Shown here piece after piece: positions 34,308 to 45,446 of a DNA stretch of 64,000 nt. The notes beneath the pieces were generated by a model. It ran no database searches and was not told where the DNA came from. It was given only the letters and a program-made list of their open reading frames with translations. Numbering within the stretch: the first letter of the stretch is position 1; each line of letters starts with the position of its first letter. The translations under genes were made by a program, and so were the position numbers. The stretch is from Thozetella sp. PMI_491 (lineage: Eukaryota; Ascomycota; Sordariomycetes; Chaetosphaeriales; Chaetosphaeriaceae): contig MU270034.1 in NCBI GenBank assembly GCA_021432635.1, positions 248,001 to 312,000 of the forward strand, given 5' to 3'.

Positions 34308-35983
34308 TCAATGTGCGCGGAAGCCGTGTTCTTCAACAAGCTTCCAGTAAGAAACCGCAGTGGCTTTTCGCATCTTCTTGCCAACGGCGATCATTACGAA
34401 GCATAAGCCAGTAAGCCCCATGCCCAGGAAGGCAACGAGGAGAAACGAATTTTGGAGACCTAGATTAGTGACCATCGGAGTCACCGCGTAACCGAATGCG
34501 AATCCTTTTAACACAGTCAGCTTGTGTCTTGGACTATTGGTTTAAGGAGAAGGTATGCAAACGTACCCATGCAGTTCCGGATAATGATGACAGTCACAAT
34601 AGCCTCTCCGGCGATTTCCTTGTAACAATCGATGCAATAGCTCAAGGCAAGGGTCGATCCCATGACGATTCCCAAAGTCGTTATACCAAGGCCGAAACAT
34701 AAGCCAACCCAATGAACTCCGTGTGCTGCGCCCACGCCGTAGAGAACGCAGCCAGCGGGATGCAGAATCAAGGGAATCGCAGCTGCCCAGAGGCGTGCCT
34801 CGGGCTCCTTGAACCCGTTGCTCTTTCGTGCAATGAATGTAGCCATCAAGTCGTTGAACCATCCGGCGAATATGCAACCAAAGGTTGTTCCGAGGACGCA
34901 GGCGAGGTAGGTGAGACCGATCATGTTGGCGCTGAAGTTGTACGGCGCACCGCCAAAGACCATGGTAATGGTGCCAATCAAGACGTTATACCAGGCCAGC
35001 ACACCACCCACCAGAAGGCCAGAGAATACGATGCCGGGATATCGCATTAGGTTAAACGGAAGGAAGAAGAACTTGAAGAAAGTGTTGGGCTGCCGGGGGT
35101 CGCGGAGGCCCCAGAGCTTCAGTCTCTGAAGGTAAGGTCGAACTTCGTAAGATTCGCCCACTTCTTCAAGAATATCTTCTCCACTGGGTGATTCGTTTCC
35201 GTCTTTCTTGTCCACGGCATTGCCATCCTCCTTCGCCGTGCTGAGGTGCATGCCTAAGAACTCGTCCACCGTGGCGGGGCGATAGAACATGGTCTCTTCG
35301 AAGAATAGGAACACGCCGATTGTGACCACGATGCCGACAATGAAGTACATCCGGTTGATCCAGCGCCACCCAGCAGCATCAGCCAAGAAGCCAGCAGGGA
35401 TCGGTGCGAGAAAGGCGCCGCCGAACAGAGACCAGTTGTAGAAGCCCATGTGGAAGCCACGCTCGTGAGTGAACTTGGTGTCGGTAATGCACAGTTCGAT
35501 CAAACTCTCGATGCCAGAGAAGAAAATTCCAATTAGGATACGATTCGCGTACCATTCCGCCGACGTCTTCATAAATGAAGCCCAAAGAACGAGGAAGGAG
35601 GTGATGAGGAGGGAGAAAACTGCTGCAGGTCGGCGCCCGAAGTTGAGAGCCAGTGGCTGGGTTAGGAGGTTGCCGAAGCCAAAGAAGAGATACATCAAGC
35701 CATTTCCAGTGTTCAGGTCGGCAAGCGAGATTCCAGTTTCTTCTTGGATGAGGAGATAGGCAGGTGAGAGTCCGTTGATGAAAGCGGCGCCGAAAAATGC
35801 CCACATCATCTGCCAGATGCTGCTGTTCAAGCGTCGCATCGGCGACCAGTTGAGAGGATCGTTAGGGTCGTTCGTCGGCTGAGGAATTAAGATGATGTCC
35901 CTCTGGTCTTTGCCATGCCGAAGATTCGAAGTTCCTTCGAGGTCGACCAGGCGGACCGTGCCTGGAATAGGAATGTCCTCCAT
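34308..35983 (-). CDS. MFS transporter, DHA1-like
   Basis: Plasma-membrane secondary transporter. Exons 35983-34567 and 34504-34308 give 537 residues in frame. The cytosolic N-terminus ends in NDPLNWSPMRR, a signature of fungal DHA1-type carriers. Helices begin with SIWQMMWAFFGAAFINGLSPAYL. NFGRRPAAVFSLL is the loop 2-3 motif A equivalent. A long acidic central loop (residues about 240-290) separates the two six-helix halves. ATG at 36013 (adding MQLYNNNFLA) is an alternative start. It probably imports the cluster substrate or exports a toxic intermediate. It shares a 600-bp divergent promoter with the alcohol dehydrogenase. Confidence 0.9.
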
Positions 35984-36013
35984 GGCCAAGAAGTTGTTAT
36001 TATACAGCTGCAA

Positions 36014-36586
36014 AATGGGAAGCCTTCACGTCCGGTCAGTATGTGTTTTACGGTGCTCGCTAGTGCTGAGTTGGTGTGTACAATTCTAGAGCGAGGTCTG
36101 AAACTTAAACCTTCAGGCTTCGCAATGGATGCTAGGTCACTATCATGGGGCGAGATAAGTTTTCGGGTTATTGTGGTGGATTGAGATTAGACATTGCGAC
36201 GCCACAAGGGGATGCGTTTCAACGCGCACGGTGGATAGTAGGTGTTATTACTGACTTATTGATAGCAGCATTTCAGTCGGAGTCCCCCATGGCTGACCGG
36301 GATCACGCTAGGGAGTATCTTTGCCATGTTAGGAAGTGCGAGGCCATTCTCTCAAAAAGGCTACTTGACGACCCACAGATTTAGCAAACCTATTCCGGCC
36401 TGTATCTCATGGCAATTCCATTCAGCCAGTGTAAAAATCACAGTAAGCTAGCCCTCAGCACCACCGTAGGGGTATCTTCTCAGCCAGGAGTATCAGCTAT
36501 ACAAGGTTCCACTGGGCGTCGTCCGTGTGAGCAGATCTACCAACTCACCACCTATTCCTTGAGCGCATCTTGCCCTCAGCATTGCT
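36014..36586. promoter_or_regulatory. Divergent promoter, MFS / alcohol dehydrogenase
   Basis: About 570 bp between divergent starts. I see no strong palindrome here. Confidence 0.35.
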
Positions 36587-37874
36587 ATGGAATTTACGAC
36601 GATAGAGACAGAAGGGTTGGTGGTAGAGGAGCCCGGGTCAGGATTTAAGCTTCTGCCCGTGAGCCTTCATGACATGAAGCAAGATGAAATATTAGTCGAA
36701 ATGAAGTATAGTGGCATCTGCCACACCGTAAGTCCCGCCTTCTCTTGCTGTAATGATCCTCCCAAACACCCTGCAGTGCCTACATAGCTGACTTCGATCA
36801 ATCGTTAGGATATCCATGGTTCGAAGGGAGGATATAGCGCTCTTAGCTATCCCGCCATACTTGGTCACGAAGGGGCTGGAGTTATCCGTGCAGTGGGCCC
36901 CGACGTTAAGGCTCGTTCTTTAAGGGTAGGCCAGAGCGTCATACTATCCTTCAATCACTGTGGACAGTGCAGAAATTGTTCTTCCCACCATCCGGCATGC
37001 TGCACAAATTTTGAGGCCCTGAATATCACGGGAAGGCGCCTTGCGGATCAGACCACACCGGCAAGACTCTCGGACGGACGGGAGGTCATCAGTCAATTCT
37101 TCGGGCAGTCATCCTTCCTGAGGCACTCAGTAGTCAGTCAACATTCCGTGACAGCATGCCCTTACCCCGATTCTTTGGCCACATATGCTGCCCTCGGTTG
37201 TGGCTTCCAGACCGGGGCCGGAACTGTTCTCAACGCCCTGAAGCCTTCCAAAGATGACTCGCTTCTCATATTCGGGGCTGGCACAGTGGGCCTCGCATCA
37301 ATAATGGCGGCGAAGTACCTAGGGCTTCATCAGATTATCGCCGTGGATATTGTAGATGAGAAGCTGGCGTTTGCCCGGGACTTGGGGGCCACTGATACTA
37401 TCAACTCAAAGAATGTGCCAGACATTGCCGCTGAAATTCGACGTATCTCCGGTGGCGGGGCGAGATTTGCTTTGGAATGCACTGGCGTGTCCGCCGTCAT
37501 TGAAAGCCTCCTGGACTGCGTCTGTTGTGGCGGCACCGCTGTCGTGGTTGGAAGCCCGCGACCGGACTTCATCCTCAAAGTCGACCCCGAAAAGTTACTT
37601 CATGAAAATAAGACACTACGCGGAATATGTCAAGGCGACTCTGTTGCCAAAAAGGTATGTGGTCATTATCCGGGACATTATGTGGATATTGACATTAAGC
37701 GTGCAGTTCATCCCCGAGATGATGGAGCTTCACCGATCTGGCCACTTCCCTCTGGAGAGACTTTGCAATTTCTATGACGTCAAGGATTATGAAAAAGCGA
37801 TCCTTGATGTCAGTGAAGGAAAGGTTCGTAAGATAATCATGTACACTGTGACAAGGATGCTAACACGTGGCTAG
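36587..37874 (+). CDS. Zinc alcohol dehydrogenase (aryl-alcohol / class III-like)
   Basis: NAD(P)-dependent, zinc-containing MDR enzyme that interconverts an alcohol and aldehyde. Exons 36587-36727, 36809-37654, 37707-37874 give 384 residues in frame. Catalytic-zinc ligands: Cys in YSGICHTDIHG and the GHEGAGVI Glu/His. The structural-zinc lobe is CGQCRNCSSHHPACC (four Cys). The third catalytic ligand is probably Cys in YAALGCGFQTGAG. The nucleotide fold shows FGAGTVGLASI, with AVDIVDEK. The first intron falls right after the catalytic Cys-His. In the cluster it could reduce or form a semialdehyde. Substrate unknown. Confidence 0.9.
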
Positions 37875-38296
37875 GTTATTAAGCCTATCCTGAGATGGTA
37901 GTCAACGAAACAGTTCATTCAACCCCCGAGATCACCTGAGATACATGATCCTCTGACGATAAACCGGTCCACGCTTGCGATTCCTCAAACTGTTTGTCAT
38001 TAGCCATGTTCTTCAGAAGCCACCAGTCTCCCATGGAGCTTGCAGTCATGTTACGCCGATCGGCAAGGAATCGACGTTGTTACACTTATCTTAACTAACT
38101 ATTTACCATAGCAAAGGGCAAATAATATAAGTTACATGAAAATTGCGAAATGGTCTGACGCTTCACTTGCACCGACACCAGCCACCAAAGTGGCAGCCAA
38201 TAGATGAAGACTTCGATGCAAGGAATCGCCACATGATGCATCACTCTAGGTGCGAAATTTTATGGAAATTGCTTCATCTCGGGCTATAGGTGGCGA
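37875..38296. other. Convergent 3' spacer
   Basis: No gene seen between the 3' ends of the alcohol dehydrogenase and oxygenase genes. Confidence 0.5.
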
Positions 38297-39592
38297 TTAA
38301 AACGTCTTAAATGCCGCCCCGACACGCATGCTCAGATATCCTCCAGCAGAGACGGGAGGATACTTCACGCCAGCACCTTCCAGGCCCTTTGCACATTGTA
38401 TGACCTTGCTACGATCCGCCTGGACGAAGAAAGGTATGGAGAACCGCTCTTTAGTCAGTTCTTTCCCATCCGGGAGTTCCCGGTCAGCGGGAGGCTCCAC
38501 GACACGATGAAGGTTGGATTTGAGGGTATCGTTGGTCCTATAGACATAGGATGGTTAGGGTGCTACTTCGTACGCCTGTAGAAAACAGCGATCAGGGGGC
38601 TTACCATCGCATGAGGAAGTCGGCAATATTTACAATGACTGATCCTTCAACTGGAGTAGCTTTGACTGTTGAACGCTTCAGCTAGTATCCTTGTGCTGTA
38701 ATAGCATGGCGTGGCTTACTGTATGTACCAGGCTGGACCGGATCTTCCACTTCTAGCCCGCCCACATTATCTTGAAATAGGATCGTGATCGAGCCATAAT
38801 CGGTATGGGGTGTCGTGCGTGCGGTTGTTCCCGCGAGCATCGCCGCTCGTTGCACAGGAGGGTATCTGATCAGACGAAAGAGGTCATCTGCCTCTTGGTG
38901 GTAATCGACAAAGTAATCTTCCTCGAGCCCCAAACCCGTAGCGATGCAGCGGAGGATCTCCATGCCCAGCTCATGGGCATCCCGAAAGAATGTGTTGGTG
39001 AAGTCTTCGAATCCCGGTAGGGCATCCTTGGGAGGGTAACGATTCGGCTCGCGGTCTTGCCCAACTCCCTTCTCGGGGCCCATTTCAAACATTTCTTTCG
39101 CATCCGGCACTGTCCGGAGTGTCTCCAGCTCCCCGTCGTTCCCAACTGCTTGTGACAGCTTTTCCCTTCCGACAGGGGCGTAGCCACGGTTGATAAACAC
39201 CTTCTGTCCAGGTACAGCTTCGGGTCTGAGGACTGCAGGGCTCATTCGCACTTCCTCAGGAAGGTTGAAGAACCTTTTGCTCTGAGATATTGGTGAGCAT
39301 TGAGGTGGAAACGCGACAGCGATGCGAAGAGGTGCAAATTGCCATCGCATAAGCTGTGTTGCCACGGGAACTATGGAAGCTAAAGGCAGAGTTGGCAGCA
39401 ACTTACCCAATCAAAGAGAGCATTGGTGTCCTCTTGCGAGATGCCGTGATTCACCAAATACACGAATCCATAAGTCTTGAATGCGCCGACGACCTGATTC
39501 GCCGTTTGCTGTCTTACTTCCTGGTCGCCCCTGAGAAATCGAGAGAAATCGAAGATAGGCAAAGCCGCTTGAGGAACTGTTACAGATGGCAT
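38297..39592 (-). CDS. 2-oxoglutarate/Fe(II)-dependent oxygenase
   Basis: Isopenicillin-N-synthase-like non-haem iron oxygenase. Family members hydroxylate, desaturate or N/O-demethylate small molecules. Exons 39592-39407, 39281-38720, 38659-38605, 38537-38297 give 347 residues in frame. The N-terminal DIOX_N block is LPIFDFSRFL..YGFVYLVNHGI. Iron ligands are PHTDYGSITIL (His and Asp) and NLHRVVEPP (His). The 2-oxoglutarate-binding Arg-x-Ser is in RFSIPFF. All key residues are present. The start is the ATG at 39592 (MPSVTVPQAALPIFDF), as in relatives; longer upstream reading lacks similarity. It is divergent from a Zn2Cys6 regulator. Confidence 0.9.
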
Positions 39593-40594
39593 AGCTGCAC
39601 AAATATTCGCTGGAAAAGCGACAAGGAAACTAGTTGATGGGATACAGGCCCAGCTTAGAAGCGGTGACTGATAGGCGGGTTTGATTAGTGGTTTGAGAAA
39701 GGAAACACATAGGTGATCCATACGTATAGTATGCACCAAGGAACGAGCTAGCAGCACCTCAAATCCCTCCGCTGTGTCAGTATTTTACAGTAGATATTGA
39801 CCAGGGCTGCAAACTCGAGGCGCGAATAATAGGGAGATATTGGCTATTACACTTGTGGCTCAAAGCGGATTGCCGTGTCGAATGGCCGTTTCGGGCTTGG
39901 TGTGTTTCCGGCCGTAGAAATGTGGCGACTTAGGGACCTTATCCAGGTACCTAGCCGGCAGCACAGCACCTTGTTCCGCCAAGCATGCCCGATGATAGCT
40001 AGTGCTAGCAATGCCTTGGCTGTGTGTCATATACCCCGCCATTGGCAAGTCCCTCGGCCCCTAAACGTCTTGTAGCAGAGAGGTCCAACGAGAATTGGGG
40101 CCGCCAGTATCTTCGCGCCATGAGTTCGGGGTTGCCTTTCATTTCTGGCAGTGCAGCTAGGATGTTGAAACGGGGTGAGGCCCGCCCTTTGCATCTGGCC
40201 TTGGTTTGGGCGGTGGACCTTGTTTGTTTGGCACTAGCATTCGCCAGTGGCCGGCCCAACCTGCTCGGGCTTCAGGGATCGCCTTGGAGATAAGGACACC
40301 GCTCACGCCAGCGACTAGCCCCACTCCTAGGCCGATATTCTCCGTCGCCGGGGGTCTAGGTTGTTTTCTCCAGGGGGTTTGAACTTCGGCTCTTGTGCAA
40401 TCTAGTAGAATAATCTGTAGCTGCGCGTGCAGCTTCCACTTCAAGCTTCACTGTCCCCTTCCCCACTCGAAATACTGATGATCTGACCCAACATCGTACC
40501 ACTGACAACAGGCGCTTGTCTCCCCAGGCTTCACCATCTACCCCCTATTCGGCCTCCACTCTCCCAGCCCCCGCCTGGGGGTTTCCGGAGCTCG
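39593..40594. promoter_or_regulatory. Divergent promoter, oxygenase / Zn2Cys6 regulator
   Basis: About 1 kb. A TCCGGA site sits at 40584-40589, a few bases from the regulator's ATG, the same core as in the aldehyde dehydrogenase/lamB promoter. No other gene seen. Confidence 0.35.
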
Positions 40595-42732
40595 ATGCAG
40601 CCCGCCGGTGCAGGGTTAAGATCCCGCTTTGGTTCGTTCTAAGGGCTTCGCGCGGTCGCTGCATGTTACTGATGAGGTATAGGCTGTACTGCGTGCCGAC
40701 AGAAGCATCGAAAATGCGACGAGCAGCGGCCAACATGCCGGCCGTGCCAAATGCGTAGCCTCGACTGCGTCTACGAAATGACATTGAAGTGGACCAACGT
40801 AGGCAGTATTAGTTCCTTTAGCAGCACCAACCCCCGCCAGAGAAACAGACCTGCGCGACGGGCGACCGTATCGGGCAATCCCCAAAGACGCCCTGTCATC
40901 TCCCCACCCTCGACTCAGACGCCTACGCAGGACATACAATTGAACCCTAGCGAGGTGCTACCTCATACGATTAACAGCTCTCGTTCATTTGCCGAAGTCG
41001 AGATTGCCCCGCAGGCTTCGTTCCTGGCTGAGCCGGATGTGGTCCGCCACAGTGTCGAATCCCTTCACCCAAACATCGTACCAGTCTCTCTCGATGTGCT
41101 TCGCGGCTTACAAGCCCAGCCGAGTGACACGCAGTGTCTCCTATGGCGCGATGCCACTCAATTCGACAAGGCAGCCCACCTCGATAAAACGCAGGATGGC
41201 GGGGATAGCCAAATCGATGATAATATCGAAGACGACGCTCAGCTTGGCGCATCCGACGGAGAATCCGCGCAGCTATCTATACACGAGGCTCCCTCCGAAG
41301 TTGCCTCAAGTTTCGCGGGCTCAAGCTCCTGGGTAATTGATAGTACTTTGAGCAACCTATTCTTTCAGATATTCCAAAACCCGGGCGAAGAGATTGCTTT
41401 TGCGTATTGTCAGTCACACCCGATCCCGCTTCTCTCCCTGCCTCTGGACCTTCAAAGCTGACTAGGCATCTACCTTCTCTAGTTTTTAAACGAGTTTGCA
41501 CCTGCATCCCTGCATACGATAGCAGCCACAATCCCTTCAGAAAGCTTGCACTTGTGGCTCTCTCCTACCCAGTCCTCCTACATGGAATTCTCTCGGTCTC
41601 TACAGCTCACATGTACAACTACGGCCGAAGTAACGAGGGGCTGCTCTCATCACGCCAATCCCGAGCATTGAAGTCGCTCCAGTCGGCTTTAAATGCCCTT
41701 CAAGAGAGCAAAGACCGCAACGGGAGCGGTAGAGACCAAGGCTCCCAGCTCTTCAGCCAAGGCTCCGTTTTCTCTATTCTTTCCGCCCACGAGATTGCCC
41801 TGGCTGCCGTCATGATGCAGACATCATCCGTCTTGATGACAGGGATCGGCGACGTCGAGGTTCACATGAGATGTGCATTGCATTTCATTCAGCAGCTTGG
41901 ATATCTTTATCGGCCTGCCAGCTCTGTATTTGCCAGGGTGCTCATCCATCGCTTCGCGATGGTGGATGTCGTTCTTGCACATCTACGCTTCCGGCCGCCG
42001 ATGGCCCCACTGAACTTCTTCATGTACCAAGAAAACGACGAGCTCGATCTCTCGGAGCCAGCCTTCAGGGAGATACAGGGCTGCTCTCAACGGGTCCTCT
42101 GCTTCTTGGCTCGCATTTCGGTCCTCAACGCCCACTTGATTAATTCAACCAGCCAGCCAGCAGAAATTCAAGCTAAGGCGTACAGTTTAGAGACGGAAAT
42201 GCGCGTGTGGGGGCACGGGTACTACGACGCCATGGCGTGTGGAACATATGCGAATTCGACATCACCAACCTCGATGACCACGATGGCCCAGCCTCTCCTA
42301 GATGCTCGGCCCGATCTTGACGTGGTCTGTGAGTGTTTCTATTGGACAGCTCACATACTCCTACTACGCAGAGTATTCATGGATCCGACCAAGTCAACAC
42401 GTGTACAGATTATCCGAAGACATATGTTCCGGCTCATGGACGCTCTCGTTCCCGGCTGCGGTCCAGATTCCTCCTTGCCGTTTCCTTTCTACATCGCCGC
42501 TCGTGAGGCAACAACACTAGAGGAGCGCGACTGGGTGCGGCGGAAACATGCGGCAATGATGGAAGTCTATCGTGATCGCTCTAGAGAATATCTAATGGCT
42601 TCTACTGAGAAGGTCTGGGAGAAGCACGCGGCAGGAGAAGTACCTATCTCAGGGAATACTCCGGAGTGGGAGACGCCACATGAGAGGTTCATCAGAGATA
42701 TGGATACTCAGGCGTCGTATTTTATGTTTTAG
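40595..42732 (+). CDS. Zn2Cys6 transcription factor (Fungal_trans_2 type)
   Basis: Predicted pathway regulator. Exons 40595-40607 (13 nt), 40683-41408 and 41483-42732 give 662 residues in frame. The 13-nt first exon (MQPA plus one base) splices at a weak GTGCAG donor onto GCTACRQKHRKCDEQRP, restoring a perfect C-x2-C-x6-C-x6-C-x2-C-x6-C cluster at residues 6-33. A long Ser/Thr/Gln-rich linker follows, then the fungal-specific domain: CIPAYDSSHNPFRKLALVAL, LHGILSVSTAHMYNYG, and a C-terminal helical part with FYWTAHILLLRRVF. The arrangement matches PF11951. It lies inside the lam/amine cluster, so local control is likely. Confidence 0.88.
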
Positions 42733-42867
42733 AGTCGGGATAAGCATCGAAATCTGCCTCCACAACGATATCTGAAACATTGAAACCGCGTAAGCTCGTT
42801 GGATACTTGAACTGTGCTTCGAGTTTACACTTTGTGTGCATCCATACAACTATCTCTTTCGGTATAT

Positions 42868-44176
42868 CTACCGGTCCTCTTCTTCCCGTAAAAGATACTC
42901 TTTCACACTCTGGCTCCAGTTCGGGGCTCTTTTGTAGAAATACATCTCAGGGGAGTTTCCTGTACGGAGCCCATCGATGGCGGCAGCAAGGGCCGGCCCA
43001 TTTCCTTCGGCTCTGATGGCACTAAGCGGATACATATATGTATGTATAGCCAGCACAACAGCATCCGAGCCGGAGAGTCGATGTACAACTTGTCGTTCAC
43101 AGCGCAAGTAAGCCTGTGTACTCTTGGATTAGCACCACGACAAGCTAATCACTAGTACTTAGCGACAAAGATTCATTGGAGTGGTAAGAATTACCCGAGT
43201 GCAATCAATGTTCTCGACGGATACTTTCTCTCCCTCGTATAGATGTACGTTGGATACAGCAAAAAGATCGCCTTTTGCGGAGATGGACCACTGCGGTCTA
43301 GTATTAGCTAGCCCGTTCTTCGTCGTTGGCGATACATAAACCTACATTGTGTCTTTGAACGAATTTCTCCGGTTCTAGGCGTCCTAGAAATCTGTTCATG
43401 CTTTTTTGTAACCTCTGCTCGTAGTTTGGCACAGGCTCGTGAATCTCAGAGAGCGTCTGGCCCAGCTTGTCGGCCCAGTCAAAGCCGTTCGGGAAACAGC
43501 CTATAAATGCCCTAAGCCGAAATTCGCCGCTCGCCTTGTCGGGCTGCAGGATTAGGAAGTCTTCCTCAACCTGGCGTCCCAAGGCCTCCAGCAACGATTC
43601 TGGTTCCGACCCAGCGGACGGACGCAATGGAATCTGGTCTCCAGTGACTTTGTTGTATAGACAACGACCCTCATGCAAGGAGTCGTCAGGAATTGCAAAA
43701 ACATCGACAAATCTAGAGGGGAGGTAATCCATCATCCATGTGTAAAGCGCCGTGACTGCTTGTTCCGAGCCCGGTAGCGCGCGAAGTACTTGGCTGCGAT
43801 TTGTTTGCAAGAGCTGTCGTCGTAACTGTATCCTGTTTTCGTAGTGCCAGTCAATCTGGACTAGTTCAGAGGGTGTGATGCTTTCGATGCCTGAAATCCA
43901 AATTTAGAATATGCAGATGTAACTTCGATGTAAGGTGATGATACCCATGGTCATATGGTAATGAGGTTTAAACGGCCGAATGACAGGTGGCTCTGTTGTT
44001 GACCAGTCAAAGCCTAAGAGCGGCTCGATTCTCGTTTTTTGGACAACTGCAACTTGATCCTTCGTTTTCTGAACCACCGCCTGGCAAAGAAGCCTCGAAG
44101 GGGAATTCAACCGTTTGGTCAACCATATCAAAGCTGTACCAGATGCCAGAGCGAATGCCCAAATGTGCCAACTCAT
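42868..44176 (-). CDS. DUF3445 protein, haem-type N-demethylase-like
   Basis: DUF3445 (PF11927) includes a bacterial haem-dependent oxidative N-demethylase of alkylamines; fungal members are mostly untested. Exons 44176-43945, 43890-43346, 43290-43195, 43113-42868 give 372 residues in frame. Seen: N-terminal membrane anchor (MSWHIWAFALASGTALIWLT); conserved RPFKPHYHMTMG; the core DYLPSRFVDVF; the splice-restored QRHNWSISAKGDLF; HLYEGEKVSVENIDC; LRCERQVVHRLSGSDAVVLAIHTY near the C-terminus. HMTMG holds a plausible metal-ligand His. An N-demethylase beside an amine oxidase would let the cluster take N-methylated substrates, but activity is inferred. Confidence 0.85.
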
Positions 44177-45446
44177 CTTCAGATCGAGCAGAGTGGAAAA
44201 GGTGCCACCATCTATCTGTCTCGGTATGCGATCAGCCATCGGGCCTCAAATTCAACACGTAGAGTACAGCGCAAGAAATAGAGCCTACCGTGAAGGACGG
44301 TTGCACCCCAAACCGCTAGCGGTACATATCTATTTAGCGTTATTGGCAGCGTTTTCTGGCATCACATGGTCGGCCAGTTTATTAGCTAGAAATACTGAGA
44401 TAAGGTATCAACCCTATTGGCCAAAGTAGGTAGCGATTGAATGCCATTTGCTCACATGGTGCCGCGAACAAGCCATACCTTCCATTGCACGGCCGGCTCT
44501 ACAGGGTTCTGATCGGGCGGCTTAGAAGGCAGGCTCGGCAACGTGGAAAGTAGCCTAGTTTGTCCAGTAACTTGCAAACGATTAGGTCGCAAAGTGATCG
44601 AGCACCTGGAGCGTGCGAAGGTCACGCGCTAGGCCGACCGCAGGGGATGTGGCTCGAATTACTCAGAAGGGCAAGGAGCCGTGTGTGCGCCGGCGCTAAA
44701 ATGGGCACTGCAATGCGGGGGAAGAAACAAGCCGTGTCTGAGCCGGCGCTAACGCATTCCCTCTGTGATAACCCCTTCCGGGCCCTTGAGAGAGATACAG
44801 AAAGAGCATCAGTTGATGGCTCAGTGTTGTACTCCAGTGATAGCAGATACGGAGTTCGGATGGCAGTATCCATAGTGCAGACTAGCAATGACACTATCTC
44901 TCTGAGATAAACACATGACGATAGGAGACGTGCCGCGCAAACTGACTTCACGAGAAGTGACAAAGCTCCTTTCTTCATACTCATACCAGCCCCCTCATCC
45001 ACCCAATTGTTTACTAAGGAGCTATGGTTAAATGTGAAGCAAACCCGACCTACTCAGTGGCCATAGGCTGGATACAATTTGTTGTCAGATATTTTCATAT
45101 TTGGCTTCTCTTGGCGCTGTTCACGGATGGGCACCCCCTCTAGAGGACTCGTCAGCTCCCCATTTAGGATGCTGTAAGCGAAAGTAAACTGACGAGACTA
45201 TCATTCGCCATTCCGTAACACCGGGCTGGCGGAATAGGGATCTTGGTGATCACCAGGAAGGCTTGGAAGTGCACTGAGCCCCCTCAGCTTATCTTTTCTC
45301 CACATCAGTGTGGCTCCCACTAGCTCATTCTTGCTAGGTCACCCGCTTGGTGATCAACGTCATGCGTGGAGCCCAGGTCCCGCTACCATCGGTCCGCAGA
45401 GCTGAGACGTCCTACAGTGTGTGCTCGACCAAAGGCAGCTTCAGAG
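44177..45446. promoter_or_regulatory. Divergent promoter, DUF3445 / Zn2Cys6 regulator, with a direct repeat
   Basis: A 1.27 kb intergene. A 23-nt imperfect direct repeat, AGCCGTGT-N4-GCCGGCGCTAA, lies at 44677-44699 and 44730-44752 (start-to-start 53 nt). Open frames on both strands over 44560-45002 show no family pattern and are taken as non-coding. Confidence 0.45.

Noticed and set aside
44560-45002. Overlapping 116- and 126-residue open frames on both strands
   Set aside because: They mirror each other, have no family motifs, and lie in a divergent promoter containing a direct repeat.
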